From: Pseudomonas synxantha
GTDB taxonomy: Bacteria > Pseudomonadota > Gammaproteobacteria > Pseudomonadales > Pseudomonadaceae
Reading direction: 5' to 3'
NCBI RefSeq assembly: GCF_900105675.1
Contig: NZ_LT629786.1
Coordinates: 868,001-932,000, forward strand
DNA length: 64,000 nt
A model generated the notes under the pieces. It was not told the origin of the DNA. It did not search any database and worked only from the letters and a program-made list of their open reading frames with translations. Below, piece by piece: positions 17,531-25,970 of the stretch. Every line of letters starts with the position of its first letter. Position 1 is the first letter of the stretch. The position numbers and the translations under genes were made by a program.

Positions 17531-17623
17531 ACCCACTACAGGCGCGAGTTTGCTCGCAACAACCTCGAGAGCGCGCCACGCTCGCATCAGTGGCACATTC
17601 CCTCAGCACACCAGGAGCTTTCA

Positions 17624-18559
17624 ATGGCTGGCATTCTCGACACGGTAGATCAACGCACGCAATTGGTGGGTGAGAATCGCCTGGAGATTCTCATGTTCCG
17701 CCTGGCCGGGCGGCAATTGTTTGCCATCAACGTGTTCAAGGTGCAGGAAGTGCTGCAGCTGCCCAAGCTGACCCTGATGCCCCAGCGCCACCCCTTCGTG
17801 TGCGGGGTGGTCAACCTGCGTGGCCAGACCTTGCCGGTGATCGACCTGTCCCAGGCCATCGGCATGCGCCCTCTGGTGCCAGGGCCCAACAGCACCATCA
17901 TCGTCACCGAATACAACCGTTCGGTGCAGGCGTTCCTGGTAGGCGGGGTCGACCGCATCGTCAACATGAACTGGGAAGCCATCCTGCCGCCGCCGACCAG
18001 CGCCGGGCGCCAGCATTACCTCACCGCCATCAGCAAGGTAGATGATCAGTTGGTGGAGATCATCGACGTGGAAAAAGTCCTCGCCGAGATCGTGCCCTAC
18101 AACGCCAAGGTCTCCCGGGAAAAACTTGAAGACCCGATCCTGGAGCGTGCCCGTGGCCGCGAAGTGCTGCTGGTGGACGACTCCAACGTGGCCCTGTCGC
18201 AGTTGCGTGACACCCTCGGCCAGTTGGGCGTGAAGATGCACATCGCCAGTGACGGCCTCAAGGCCCTGAACATGCTCAAGGCCTGGGCTGACACGGGCCA
18301 GGTGATGACCGACAAGCTGCTGATGATCTTCACCGATGCCGAAATGCCCGAGATGGACGGCTACCGCCTCACCACCGAAATCCGCAACGATCCGCGCCTG
18401 CGTGGGCTCTACGTGGTGCTGCACACCTCACTGTCGGGCAGCTTCAACGAATCGATGGTGAAGAAGGTCGGCTGCGACAATTTCCTCTCCAAATTCCAAC
18501 CGGACAAGCTGGTAGATGTGGTGCGCCAACGACTGATGTTGGACGAAGTGCCTGCCTGA
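17624..18559 (+). CDS. cheV: Chemotaxis protein CheV (CheW-receiver hybrid)
   Basis: CheV couples receptors to CheA through a CheW domain and carries a receiver domain that tunes signalling when phosphorylated. The 311-residue protein has the CheW domain at about 20-160 (MFRLAGRQLFAINVFKVQEV, VCGVVNLRGQTLPVIDL) and the receiver at about 180-305 (LLVDDSNVALSQL, FTDAEMPEMDGY, TSLSG). ATG 17624 lies six bases after AGGAG; the frame is open 35 codons further upstream, but that part lies downstream of the sigma-28 promoter and reads like leader. It stands alone between its promoter and the MOSC gene. Confidence 0.94.
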   Translation: MAGILDTVDQRTQLVGENRLEILMFRLAGRQLFAINVFKVQEVLQLPKLTLMPQRHPFVCGVVNLRGQTLPVIDLSQAIGMRPLVPGPNSTIIVTEYNRSVQAFLVGGVDRIVNMNWEAILPPPTSAGRQHYLTAISKVDDQLVEIIDVEKVLAEIVPYNAKVSREKLEDPILERARGREVLLVDDSNVALSQLRDTLGQLGVKMHIASDGLKALNMLKAWADTGQVMTDKLLMIFTDAEMPEMDGYRLTTEIRNDPRLRGLYVVLHTSLSGSFNESMVKKVGCDNFLSKFQPDKLVDVVRQRLMLDEVPA

Positions 18560-18597
18560 GGTTAGGATGACACTTTGTGTCCTAGGAATGCAGGCCC

Positions 18598-19401
18598 ATG
18601 CTTCGTCTCAGTGCGTTGTACCGTTTCCCGTTGAAATCCGGCAAGGGCGAACCTTTGCAGCAGATCGGCCTGGATAAACTCGGGTTGCAGGGGGATCGAC
18701 GCTGGATGCTGGTGGACGAAGCCAGCGGGCGGTTCCTGACGCAGCGGGCGGTGGCGAAGATGAGCCAACTGTCGGCGCTGTGGAACAGCATGGGCGGCCT
18801 GACCCTCAGTTCGCCCGGTCATGCGCCGCTGGAGGTGGCGTTGCCCGGCGACGAGGACTTACGCGGTGTCACCATCTGGCGCGACACCCTGCGCGTACCG
18901 GATGCGGGCGATGCAGCGGCGGCCTGGGTCAGTGCGTTCATCGGCAAACCCACGCGCCTGGTGCATATGCCTCTGGAGCGTGCGCGTTCTACCGACTCCG
19001 GTTATGGCCAGGATCACGATCAGGTGGGGTTCGCCGACGGTTACCCCTTGCTGTTGATCGGGCAGGCTTCCCTGGACGACCTGTGTGCGCATATCGGCCG
19101 GCCGATGGAAATGCTGCGCTTTCGGCCCAACCTGGTGATCGAGGGCGCCGAAGCCTTCGCCGAAGATGGCTGGAAACGCTTGCGCATCGGCGACGTGGAG
19201 TTTCGGGTGGTCAAGCCGTGCTCGCGCTGCATCCTCACCACCATTGACCCGCAGACCGGCGAGCGCAGCCCCGACCGTGAGCCTTTCGCCACGCTGGAGA
19301 CCTATCGCAAGACCGAGAAGGGCGCGATGTTTGGCCAGAACCTGGTCAACGACGGCATCGGGCGCCTGGAAGTCGGCATGCCGGTGACGGTGCTGGAATA
19401 A
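18598..19401 (+). CDS. MOSC-domain protein (YcbX/mARC-like)
   Basis: A 267-residue protein with an N-terminal MOSC beta-barrel domain (LYRFPLKSGKGEPL) and a C-terminal MOSC domain with the conserved Cys in VKPCSRCILTTIDP. Relatives (E. coli YcbX, mARC) bind a molybdenum cofactor and reduce N-hydroxylated compounds; unlike YcbX, no C-terminal 2Fe-2S ferredoxin domain is present here. It starts 38 bases after cheV with AGGAA upstream and ends in a strong terminator shared with ppnP. Confidence 0.9.
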   Translation: MLRLSALYRFPLKSGKGEPLQQIGLDKLGLQGDRRWMLVDEASGRFLTQRAVAKMSQLSALWNSMGGLTLSSPGHAPLEVALPGDEDLRGVTIWRDTLRVPDAGDAAAAWVSAFIGKPTRLVHMPLERARSTDSGYGQDHDQVGFADGYPLLLIGQASLDDLCAHIGRPMEMLRFRPNLVIEGAEAFAEDGWKRLRIGDVEFRVVKPCSRCILTTIDPQTGERSPDREPFATLETYRKTEKGAMFGQNLVNDGIGRLEVGMPVTVLE

Positions 19402-19437
19402 AAAATGCCCGTCTCGCTGGAGACGGGCATTTTTGTT
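19401..19437. terminator. Bidirectional intrinsic terminator between the MOSC gene and ppnP
   Basis: The stem ATGCCCGTCTC / GAGACGGGCAT closes on a GCTG loop (19405-19430), with A-run on the left and T-run on the right, so it can end transcription from both sides. It begins at the MOSC stop codon and lies 13 bases before the ppnP stop. Confidence 0.9.
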
Positions 19438-19449
19438 TGCCGGTGATGC

Positions 19450-19734
19450 TTAGCCGCGGTATTCACACAGGTAAGCGGTGTCCACGGCAACCTTCAACTG
19501 GAACTTGCTGTTGGCCGGTACGTTGAACTGGCTGCCGGCGGCGAAGGTTTCCCACTCGCAGCTGTCGGGCAGCTTGACGGTCAGGGCGCCGGAAACCACG
19601 TGCATGATTTCACGCTGGGCGGTACCGAATTCGTATTCACCCGGGGCCATCACGCCGATGGTCGCCGGCCCTTCTGCGGTGCCGAAAGCGATCGACTTGA
19701 CGGTGCCGTCGAAGTACTCGTTGACTTTGAACAT
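19450..19734 (-). CDS. ppnP: Pyrimidine/purine nucleoside phosphorylase PpnP (DUF1255)
   Basis: A 94-residue cupin-like protein; the family (E. coli YaiE/PpnP) catalyses phosphorolysis of several nucleosides. Characteristic stretches are [33 protein letters not shown] and [15 protein letters not shown], and the length equals the family norm. The start at 19734 has GAGGA upstream; the frame extends 16 codons further but lacks support there. It converges on the MOSC gene through a shared terminator. Confidence 0.93.
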   Translation of the reverse strand: MFKVNEYFDGTVKSIAFGTAEGPATIGVMAPGEYEFGTAQREIMHVVSGALTVKLPDSCEWETFAAGSQFNVPANSKFQLKVAVDTAYLCEYRG

Positions 19735-19797
19735 GGGTGAATCCTCAGAAAAGGGTCTGGAAAGGCCGGCCAGTATGCCCAAGCCTGTGGGAGCTGC

Positions 19798-20340
19798 CTA
19801 GACCGGCAAAATCAACGGCAACAGGCGTGCGGTATTGCGTGCATCTTCCAACGCGCGATGCTGCTGGCCGTGGAACTGCATCCCCGCCAATTGCAGGGCG
19901 CCGTTGAGCCCCAGCGGCTTGTCCAGGCGCCGGGCCTTGGCGAAGCGTTGCTTGAGGTTCACATGGGGCGTTTGGCCCAGCGCGCTGGCCAGGTCATGGC
20001 GTTGCCATTCCAGCTCAAGCTGTACGCGATCGTAATCCCCCCAGCTGGCCCAGCCTTCCAGGCGTGCCTGATGCTGGCCCAGCCAGCGCTCGAACAGCGG
20101 CCACACCTCGGTGATCGGTGTGGCTGCGTCGATATTGGCCTGGGTGATGTGGGTCAGTTTGCGGCAAAAGGGCGTCAGCAATGGCCGTCGCAGTGGCCGC
20201 ACAAAGCGCTGGAAGTGATCCAGTTCGCGGCCCTGGCGGTTGACCAGGCTGGCGCCAATCTCGATGACTTCCATCTCCGTCACGGGCCAACCGCCGTCAT
20301 CCGTTGTGGCTTCAAGGTCAATAATCAGCCAATGAGGCAT
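19798..20340 (-). CDS. DEDDh 3'-5' exonuclease (DnaQ/ERI-1-like)
   Basis: A 180-residue single-domain exonuclease. The first acidic pair is in IIDLEATTDD (D8, E10), the second motif Asp lies in SWGDYDR, and the final His-Asp pair in HRALEDARNTARLL, which makes it the DEDDh class. It resembles the KapD/ERI-1 type of RNA or oligonucleotide exonuclease; the substrate is not known. It stands between ppnP and atuF, both also on the minus strand, and is probably its own unit. Confidence 0.88.
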   Translation of the reverse strand: MPHWLIIDLEATTDDGGWPVTEMEVIEIGASLVNRQGRELDHFQRFVRPLRRPLLTPFCRKLTHITQANIDAATPITEVWPLFERWLGQHQARLEGWASWGDYDRVQLELEWQRHDLASALGQTPHVNLKQRFAKARRLDKPLGLNGALQLAGMQFHGQQHRALEDARNTARLLPLILPV

Positions 20341-20415
20341 GGTGCAGGTTCCCGTACTCGTCCCTTCCTGTTGGGGATAGAGCGTAGCCCGGCCTTGTAG
20401 TTCCGCCCAGCGCCG

Positions 20416-22299
20416 TTATTCGATCTCCAGCAAAACCTGGCGATTGCGCACCTGATCGCCCGTCACGACCTGCACGCCCTTGATGATGCCATCGATGCCG
20501 GCCTTCAGCGGGTGCTCCATTTTCATCGCTTCGAGCACCAGCAACAGTTGACCTTTGCTGACCCGCTCACCGACGCTGACGCGTATGTCGACGATGGCGC
20601 CGTCCATGGGGGCCTTGACCGTGCCACTGCTGGCGTCGGCCTGGCGACTGGCGACTTGCTGGGTGCGGTTGATCACCTTCATGCCGGGCAGCCACAGCTG
20701 GGTGTCGTCGAGGTGGTAGGCGACACGCCGGCGGATACCATTGAGTACCTGTGTGGCCCAACGCCCGTCGGTGGTGAGTTGCAGGGCGTCGGCACTCACG
20801 GTGTGGATTTCGCCATTGGCCTCAAGGCGATAGGTGCACGCGACATTGGCATTGTTGCGCCATCCTGCCAGACCTTGGGGATGCTGGTCGGCGCTGTGTC
20901 TATAAAACAGCGCTGCTGCCAAGGTGAGCTGTTCGTTTGATAGCACCCGGGGCGGTATTTCGCCGAAGTGTTCTGCGATAAATGCGGTGCTCAAATCGCC
21001 GGCGATAAAACCCGGATGCTTGAGCAAATCAGCCAATAGCTGCTGATTCGTGGTGACGCCGAGTAACACCGTGTCTTCCACCGCCCGCAGCAACTTACGT
21101 CGGGCCTCTTCACGGTTAGCACCGTGGACGATGATCTTGCCCAGCATCGGGTCATAGAACGGGCTGACTTGGTCTCCTTCACACAAACCATGGTCAATAC
21201 GCACGCCGGGGGCGGGCTCCCAACGCAACACTTCACCGGTTTGCGGCAGGAAACCCTGGGCCGGGTCTTCGGCGTACAGGCGCACCTCCATGGCATGGCC
21301 ATTGAGGGCCACATCGGCCTGTGCCAATGGAAGGGGCTGGCCGGCGGCGATGTGCAGTTGCCAGGCCACCAGGTCGAGGCCGGTGATCAGTTCGGTCACC
21401 GGGTGTTCGACTTGCAGGCGTGTATTCATTTCCAGGAAATAGAACCGGCCGTTACGGTCGAGCAGAAACTCCACGGTGCCGGCGCCGACGTAATTCACCG
21501 CCCGTCCAGCCTTGAGCGCGGCTTCGCCCATGGCCTGGCGCAACTCGACGGTCATCACCGGGCAAGGGGCTTCTTCGATGATTTTCTGATGGCGGCGCTG
21601 GATCGAACAGTCGCGCTCGCCGAGGTAGATCAGGTTGCCGTGGCTGTCGCCGAACAGTTGCACTTCAACGTGGCGTGGGTAGACCAGCGCCTGTTCGAGG
21701 ATCAGCTCGTCGTTGCCGAAGGCGTTCATGGCTTCCGAGCGTGCGGTGCGCAGTTGCTCCTGCAACTGTTCGGGCCGGTGCACCAGGCGCATGCCACGCC
21801 CACCGCCACCGGCGCTGGCCTTGATCATCAGCGGGAAGCCGATGCGCTGGGCTTCTTGTTGCAGCGTGGCATCGTCCTGGGCGCTGCCTTGGTAGCCGGC
21901 GATACAAGGTACGCCGGCATCGAGCATGGCGAGCTTGGACAGGCGCTTGCTGCCCATCAGTTCGATGGCTTCGACGCCGGGGCCGATGAAGGTGATATTG
22001 GCGTTCTGGCAAGCACGGGCGAAGTCGGGGTTTTCGGAGAGGAAGCCGTAGCCAGGGTGGATGGCGTCGGCGCCGGTGCGTTGGGCGGCGTCGAGGATGG
22101 CGGCTATGTTCAGGTATGACTGATGTACAGGGGCGGGGCCGATGTTCACGGCTTCGTCGGCCATCTGCACGTGCAGGGCGTGGCTGTCGGCGTCGCTGTA
22201 CACGGCGACGGTGCGGTAACCCAATGCCTGGGCAGTGCGTTGGATGCGGCAGGCGATTTCGCCGCGGTTGGCGATCAGGATTTTGCTGAAGGCGGGCAT
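20416..22299 (-). CDS. atuF: Geranyl-CoA carboxylase, biotin-containing alpha subunit AtuF
   Basis: AtuF is the biotin carboxylase/biotin carrier subunit of geranyl-CoA carboxylase in citronellol/geraniol degradation. From the ATG at 22299 it has 627 residues: biotin carboxylase domain (ILIANRGEIACRI, then the ATP-grasp glycine loop KASAGGGGRGMR and EMNTRLQVEHPVTE), and a C-terminal biotinyl domain with the biotin Lys in LEAMKMEHP. Methylcrotonyl-CoA carboxylase alpha is very similar; the atuA-F context decides for AtuF. P. aeruginosa has atuG and atuH after atuF; neither is present here. A REP pair separates it from atuE. Confidence 0.88.
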   Translation of the reverse strand: MPAFSKILIANRGEIACRIQRTAQALGYRTVAVYSDADSHALHVQMADEAVNIGPAPVHQSYLNIAAILDAAQRTGADAIHPGYGFLSENPDFARACQNANITFIGPGVEAIELMGSKRLSKLAMLDAGVPCIAGYQGSAQDDATLQQEAQRIGFPLMIKASAGGGGRGMRLVHRPEQLQEQLRTARSEAMNAFGNDELILEQALVYPRHVEVQLFGDSHGNLIYLGERDCSIQRRHQKIIEEAPCPVMTVELRQAMGEAALKAGRAVNYVGAGTVEFLLDRNGRFYFLEMNTRLQVEHPVTELITGLDLVAWQLHIAAGQPLPLAQADVALNGHAMEVRLYAEDPAQGFLPQTGEVLRWEPAPGVRIDHGLCEGDQVSPFYDPMLGKIIVHGANREEARRKLLRAVEDTVLLGVTTNQQLLADLLKHPGFIAGDLSTAFIAEHFGEIPPRVLSNEQLTLAAALFYRHSADQHPQGLAGWRNNANVACTYRLEANGEIHTVSADALQLTTDGRWATQVLNGIRRRVAYHLDDTQLWLPGMKVINRTQQVASRQADASSGTVKAPMDGAIVDIRVSVGERVSKGQLLLVLEAMKMEHPLKAGIDGIIKGVQVVTGDQVRNRQVLLEIE

Positions 22300-22339
22300 T
22301 GGTCTATTCCTTGAAGGATGGATTGGCTGTTCTGGCCTC

Positions 22340-22406
22340 ATCGGGAGCAAGCCCCCTCCCACATTTGAAATGCATTCCAACCTGTGGGAGCGGGCTTGCT
22401 CGCGAA
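22340..22406. repeat. REP pair between atuF and atuE
   Basis: Two REP arms with their GTGGGAG ends facing each other: 22340-22362 (reverse, ends in CCCTCCCAC) and 22384-22406 (forward, GTGGGAGCGGGCTTGCTCGC). The arms belong to different subtypes (GGGGGCTTGCTCCCG and GCGGGCTTGCTCGCG). It sits inside an operon and could affect the relative level of atuF mRNA. Confidence 0.8.
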
Positions 22407-22410
22407 GGCG

Positions 22411-23172
22411 TCATTCGCACCACCGTGGCTTGCGCTTGTGCACAAACGCCTGTGTGCCCTCAATCCCTTCCTCGCTCGCGACTGCCTCGGCAAACCACTG
22501 CGCCCCGCGGTCCAGCACTGCATCAAGCGGCTCATCCACACTGGCCAACAACAACGCCTTGGTCCGCGCATTCGCCCCCGGCGCGCACTGCAACACCTGC
22601 CCCAGCACTTCGTCCAGGCGCTGCGCCAGTGCTTGGGCATCGTGCTCGACAAAATGCACCACCCCCAGCCGCTCGGCTTCAACCCCATCGAACCGCGCCG
22701 CCGTCAGCGCCAGTCGGCGTGCCTGGGTCAGCCCAATACGCTTGACCACAAAGGGTGCAATCTGCGCCGGCAGCAACCCCAGGCGGGTCTCGGGCAAGCC
22801 GAACTGGGCCTGGTGGTCGGCGATCGCAATATCACTCACGCACGCCAAGCCAAAGCCGCCGCCCAGCACCGCGCCTTGCAACAATACAATCACCGCCTGC
22901 GGCAGCGCCTCTACCTCTTGCAGCAAGGTGCCAAAGGCCCGGTTCAACGCTTGCAACTGACCGCCTGCGCCGATCAGGTCCTTTACATCGGCCCCCGCGC
23001 AAAAGTGCCCGCCCGCACCACTGATCACCACGGCGCGCACCTGGCTGTCCAACTGTGCCAATACCGCACGCAGTTCCTTGACCATTGCCAGGCTCATCGC
23101 ATTGCGACATTCGGGCCGGTTGAGGGTGATATGCAGCACGCCGTTATGGGCTTCGAGCAGCAACGTGTTCAT
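22411..23172 (-). CDS. atuE: Isohexenylglutaconyl-CoA hydratase AtuE (enoyl-CoA hydratase family)
   Basis: A 253-residue crotonase-fold hydratase. Visible landmarks are GAGGHFCAGADVKDL, the oxyanion-hole region LQGAVLGGGFGLACVSDIAI and FGLPETRLGLLP with the catalytic-type Glu. In the atu pathway AtuE hydrates isohexenyl-glutaconyl-CoA, the product of geranyl-CoA carboxylation. It overlaps atuD by four bases upstream. Assignment rests on family plus operon order; sequence alone cannot separate it from other enoyl-CoA hydratases. Confidence 0.87.
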   Translation of the reverse strand: MNTLLLEAHNGVLHITLNRPECRNAMSLAMVKELRAVLAQLDSQVRAVVISGAGGHFCAGADVKDLIGAGGQLQALNRAFGTLLQEVEALPQAVIVLLQGAVLGGGFGLACVSDIAIADHQAQFGLPETRLGLLPAQIAPFVVKRIGLTQARRLALTAARFDGVEAERLGVVHFVEHDAQALAQRLDEVLGQVLQCAPGANARTKALLLASVDEPLDAVLDRGAQWFAEAVASEEGIEGTQAFVHKRKPRWCE

Positions 23173-24326
23173 GGCTTTTTACCGGGCAGGGTGCCCATCA
23201 GTTTGCAGATGATGCCCAGCATGATTTCGTCGGCGCCGCCGCCAATCGACACCAGGCGCACATCGCGATAGGCGCGGGCTACCGGGTTGTCCCACATGAA
23301 ACCCATGCCGCCCCAATATTGCAGGCAACTGTCGCTGACCTCGCGGCCAAGGCGTCCGGCCTTGAGCTTGGCCATCGACGCCAGGCGAGTGACGTCCTGG
23401 CCCTTGATGTATTGCTCGGTGGCCTGGTAGACCAAGGCGCGCAGGCATTCGATTTCAGTGGCAAGTTCGGCCAGGCGGAAATGGATCACCTGGTTGTCGA
23501 TCAACGCCTTGCCGAAGGTCTGGCGCTCCTTGCAGTACGCGATGGTGCTGTCGATGCAGTACTCCAGGCCCTTGATCATATTGGCCGCGCCAAACAGGCG
23601 TTCTTCCTGGAATTGCAGCATCTGCATCATGAAGCCCGCGCCTTCCTGGCCGATGCGGTTGCGCTGCGGCACGCGCACGCTGTCGAAGAACACCTGGGCG
23701 GTCTCGGAGCTGTGCATGCCGAGCTTTTCCAGGGGCGGGCTGACGCTGATGCCCGGGGTGTTCATCGGCACCATGATCAGGGATTTGTTGATGTGCGGCT
23801 TGTCATCGGAGGTGTTGGCCAGCAGGCAGATAAAGTCGGCGCTGGGCGAGTTGGTGATCCACATCTTGCTGCCGTTGATCACGTAGTCGTCGCCGTCCTT
23901 GCGCGCATGGGTCTTGAGCCCGGCCACGTCGGAGCCGGCGCCGGTTTCCGAAACACCGATGCAACCGACCTGTTCGCCGCTGATGGCCGGGCGCAGGAAT
24001 TCGTCGCGCAGCTCATCGGAACCGAAACGGGCCAGGGCCGGGGTGCACATGTCGGTCTGCACACCGATGGACATGGGGATGCCGCCACAGCCAATGGTGC
24101 CAAATTCTTCGGCGGCCACGATGGAGTAGCTGTAGTCCAGGCCCATGCCGCCGAACTGCTCCGGCTTGGAAATGCCCAGCAGACCGAGGTCGCCGGCCTT
24201 ACGGAAGATTTCATGGATGGGAAAACGCCCGGCTTTTTCCCATTCATCCACATGGGGGTTGATCTCGCGGTCGACGAAAGCGCGCACGGTGCGGCGCAGT
24301 TCCTGATGTTCCTGGGTGAAGATCAT
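23169..24326 (-). CDS. atuD: Citronellyl-CoA dehydrogenase AtuD
   Basis: A 385-residue acyl-CoA dehydrogenase; AtuD oxidises citronellyl-CoA to geranyl-CoA with FAD. The N-terminal helical domain (TQEHQELRRTVRAFVDREI), the signature CIGVSETGAGSDVAGL, the middle beta domain (YVINGSKMWITNS) and the C-terminal helices ending QYWGGMGFMWDNPVARAYRD are all typical. Located between atuC and atuE with short spacing or overlap, as in P. aeruginosa. Confidence 0.9.
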   Translation of the reverse strand: MIFTQEHQELRRTVRAFVDREINPHVDEWEKAGRFPIHEIFRKAGDLGLLGISKPEQFGGMGLDYSYSIVAAEEFGTIGCGGIPMSIGVQTDMCTPALARFGSDELRDEFLRPAISGEQVGCIGVSETGAGSDVAGLKTHARKDGDDYVINGSKMWITNSPSADFICLLANTSDDKPHINKSLIMVPMNTPGISVSPPLEKLGMHSSETAQVFFDSVRVPQRNRIGQEGAGFMMQMLQFQEERLFGAANMIKGLEYCIDSTIAYCKERQTFGKALIDNQVIHFRLAELATEIECLRALVYQATEQYIKGQDVTRLASMAKLKAGRLGREVSDSCLQYWGGMGFMWDNPVARAYRDVRLVSIGGGADEIMLGIICKLMGTLPGKKP

Positions 24327-24349
24327 TTTTATGGTTCTCCTGGCCGTCG

Positions 24350-25966
24350 TTAGAAACGCGCTACACCAAAGCTGTTCGGTTGCAGTTGTCGCCGTTCGGC
24401 TTCATCACAGATATCCAATAGAAACCCGAGCAAGATACGGCTATCCCGTGGATCGATCAGCCCGTCGTCCCACAGGCTGGCGCTGCCGTAGAGTGCGGTG
24501 GATTGACTGTCGAGCTTCTGCGCGGTGACCTGTTCGAGCATGTCCAGCACCTTGGGATCGGGCACCAGGCCGTCCTTCAACTGCTTGGCTTCGGTGACGA
24601 TGCGCAGCACCTTGCCGGCCTGCGCGCCGCCCATCACCGCCGTGCGGCTGTTGGGCCAGGCAAAGATAAAGCGTGGGTCCAGGCCGCGGCCACACATCGC
24701 ATAGTTGCCGGCACCGTAGGAACCGCCGACCACAAGGGTGAGCTTCGGCACGCGGGCATTGGCCACCGCCTGGATCATCTTCGCGCCGTGCTTGATCACC
24801 CCTTGCTGTTCGGACTCGGTGCCGACCATGAAACCGGTGGTGTTATGCAGGAACAGCAGCGGCGTGCGGCTCTGGTCGCACAGCTGGATAAACTGCGCGG
24901 CCTTGCTCGCGCCCTTGGGCGTGATGGGGCCGTTGTTGCCGATCACGCCCACGACGCGCCCCTGGATCTGCAGGTGGCCGCAGACGGTGTGGGCGTCGAA
25001 CTCGCCCTTGAATTCAAGGAAGTGCGAGCCGTCTGCCAGGCGTGCGAGGATCTCGCGCACGTCGTAGGGTTTTTTCGGGTCATCGGGGATCAGCCCCAGC
25101 AGCTCTTCAATGGGATATAGCGGCTCTGCGTAGGCACGTTTGGGCGCGAGGGGCAGACGCTGATTCCACGCCAGCAAGCCGACAATTTCACGCACGATGC
25201 GCACGCCGTCGGCATCGTTTTCCGCCAGGTACTCAGCGGTGCCGGCGGTTTGCGCGTGCATCTCGGCGCCGCCCAGTGCCTCGTCGCTGGCGACTTCGCC
25301 GGTAGCGGCCTTGAGCAACGGTGGCCCGGCGAGGAACAGCTTGGCCTTGCCGCGCACCACCACCACGTAATCCGACAACCCCGGCTGGTAGGCGCCGCCT
25401 GCGGTAGCCGAGCCATGCACCACGGTGATCTGCGGCAGGCCCATGGCCGACATCCGCGCCTGATTGGCAAAGCTGCGCGCGCCTTCGACGAAAATCTCGG
25501 CGGCATAGTTGAGGTTGGCGCCGCCGCTTTCGGCCAGGGTCAACACCGGCAGTTTGTTTTCCATGGCGATCTGTTGCAGGCGCAAGGATTTTTTCAGGCC
25601 GGAGGGGGAAATGGTGCCGCCCTTGATCGCGCTGTTGTTGGCCACCACCAGCATGCGCACGCCGCTGACATAGCCGATGCCGGCGATCAACCCGCCACCG
25701 GCCGCGCTGCCATCCTTGTCGTCATGGAGTTTGTAGCCGGCAAGGCTTGCCAGCTCGAGGAACGGCGCGCCGGGGTCGAGCAGCAGGTCGAGGCGCTCGC
25801 GGGGCAGCAGTTGGCCGCGCTTGTCGAACTTGGGCTTGGCTTCCTGGGCCTTGGCAAGCAGGGTGTGTTCCAGCTCGCGCAACTGGGCGATGGCGGCGAG
25901 CATGACTTCGCGGTTTTGCGCGAACTGCGGGCTGTGGGCGTCGATCAGGCTTTCAATTATCGGCAT
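24350..25966 (-). CDS. atuC: Geranyl-CoA carboxylase, carboxyltransferase beta subunit AtuC
   Basis: A 538-residue biotin-dependent carboxyltransferase, partner of AtuF. It has the two-lobed crotonase-like fold: N-lobe around GGTISPSGLKKSLRLQQIA and AESGGANLNYAAEIF, C-lobe around NTTGFMVGTESEQQGVIKHG and GGSYGAGNYAMCGRGLDPRF. The start at 25966 (MPIIESLIDAHSPQF) lies four bases after atuB; the frame is open far upstream but runs antisense-free through atuB in another frame and is not coding there. Methylcrotonyl-CoA carboxylase beta is the near relative; context supports AtuC. Confidence 0.9.
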   Translation of the reverse strand: MPIIESLIDAHSPQFAQNREVMLAAIAQLRELEHTLLAKAQEAKPKFDKRGQLLPRERLDLLLDPGAPFLELASLAGYKLHDDKDGSAAGGGLIAGIGYVSGVRMLVVANNSAIKGGTISPSGLKKSLRLQQIAMENKLPVLTLAESGGANLNYAAEIFVEGARSFANQARMSAMGLPQITVVHGSATAGGAYQPGLSDYVVVVRGKAKLFLAGPPLLKAATGEVASDEALGGAEMHAQTAGTAEYLAENDADGVRIVREIVGLLAWNQRLPLAPKRAYAEPLYPIEELLGLIPDDPKKPYDVREILARLADGSHFLEFKGEFDAHTVCGHLQIQGRVVGVIGNNGPITPKGASKAAQFIQLCDQSRTPLLFLHNTTGFMVGTESEQQGVIKHGAKMIQAVANARVPKLTLVVGGSYGAGNYAMCGRGLDPRFIFAWPNSRTAVMGGAQAGKVLRIVTEAKQLKDGLVPDPKVLDMLEQVTAQKLDSQSTALYGSASLWDDGLIDPRDSRILLGFLLDICDEAERRQLQPNSFGVARF

Positions 25967-25970
25967 GGGG

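Larger units (their letters stand above)
17040..17623. other. Divergent intergenic region between the HPt-like gene and cheV
   Basis: This 584-base stretch holds no supported gene. On the plus side it contains the cheV sigma-28 promoter (17505-17530), an 8-bp palindrome just upstream (17459-17477), and a small stem GCGAG-TTTG-CTCGC at 17544-17557 in the expected cheV leader. On the minus side a weaker sigma-28-like pair (TCAAG, N13, CCGGATAA) reads toward the HPt-like gene at 17194-17219. An 86-codon frame at 17036-17296 on the minus strand has no ribosome site or family resemblance. Confidence 0.6.

Noticed and set aside
20416..25966. Reading the carboxylase genes as methylcrotonyl-CoA carboxylase (liu/leucine pathway)
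   Set aside because: The operon begins with AtuA (DUF1446) and is controlled by a TetR-type AtuR with paired operators, which is the terpene cluster; the liu cluster has a MerR-type regulator and isovaleryl-CoA dehydrogenase first.
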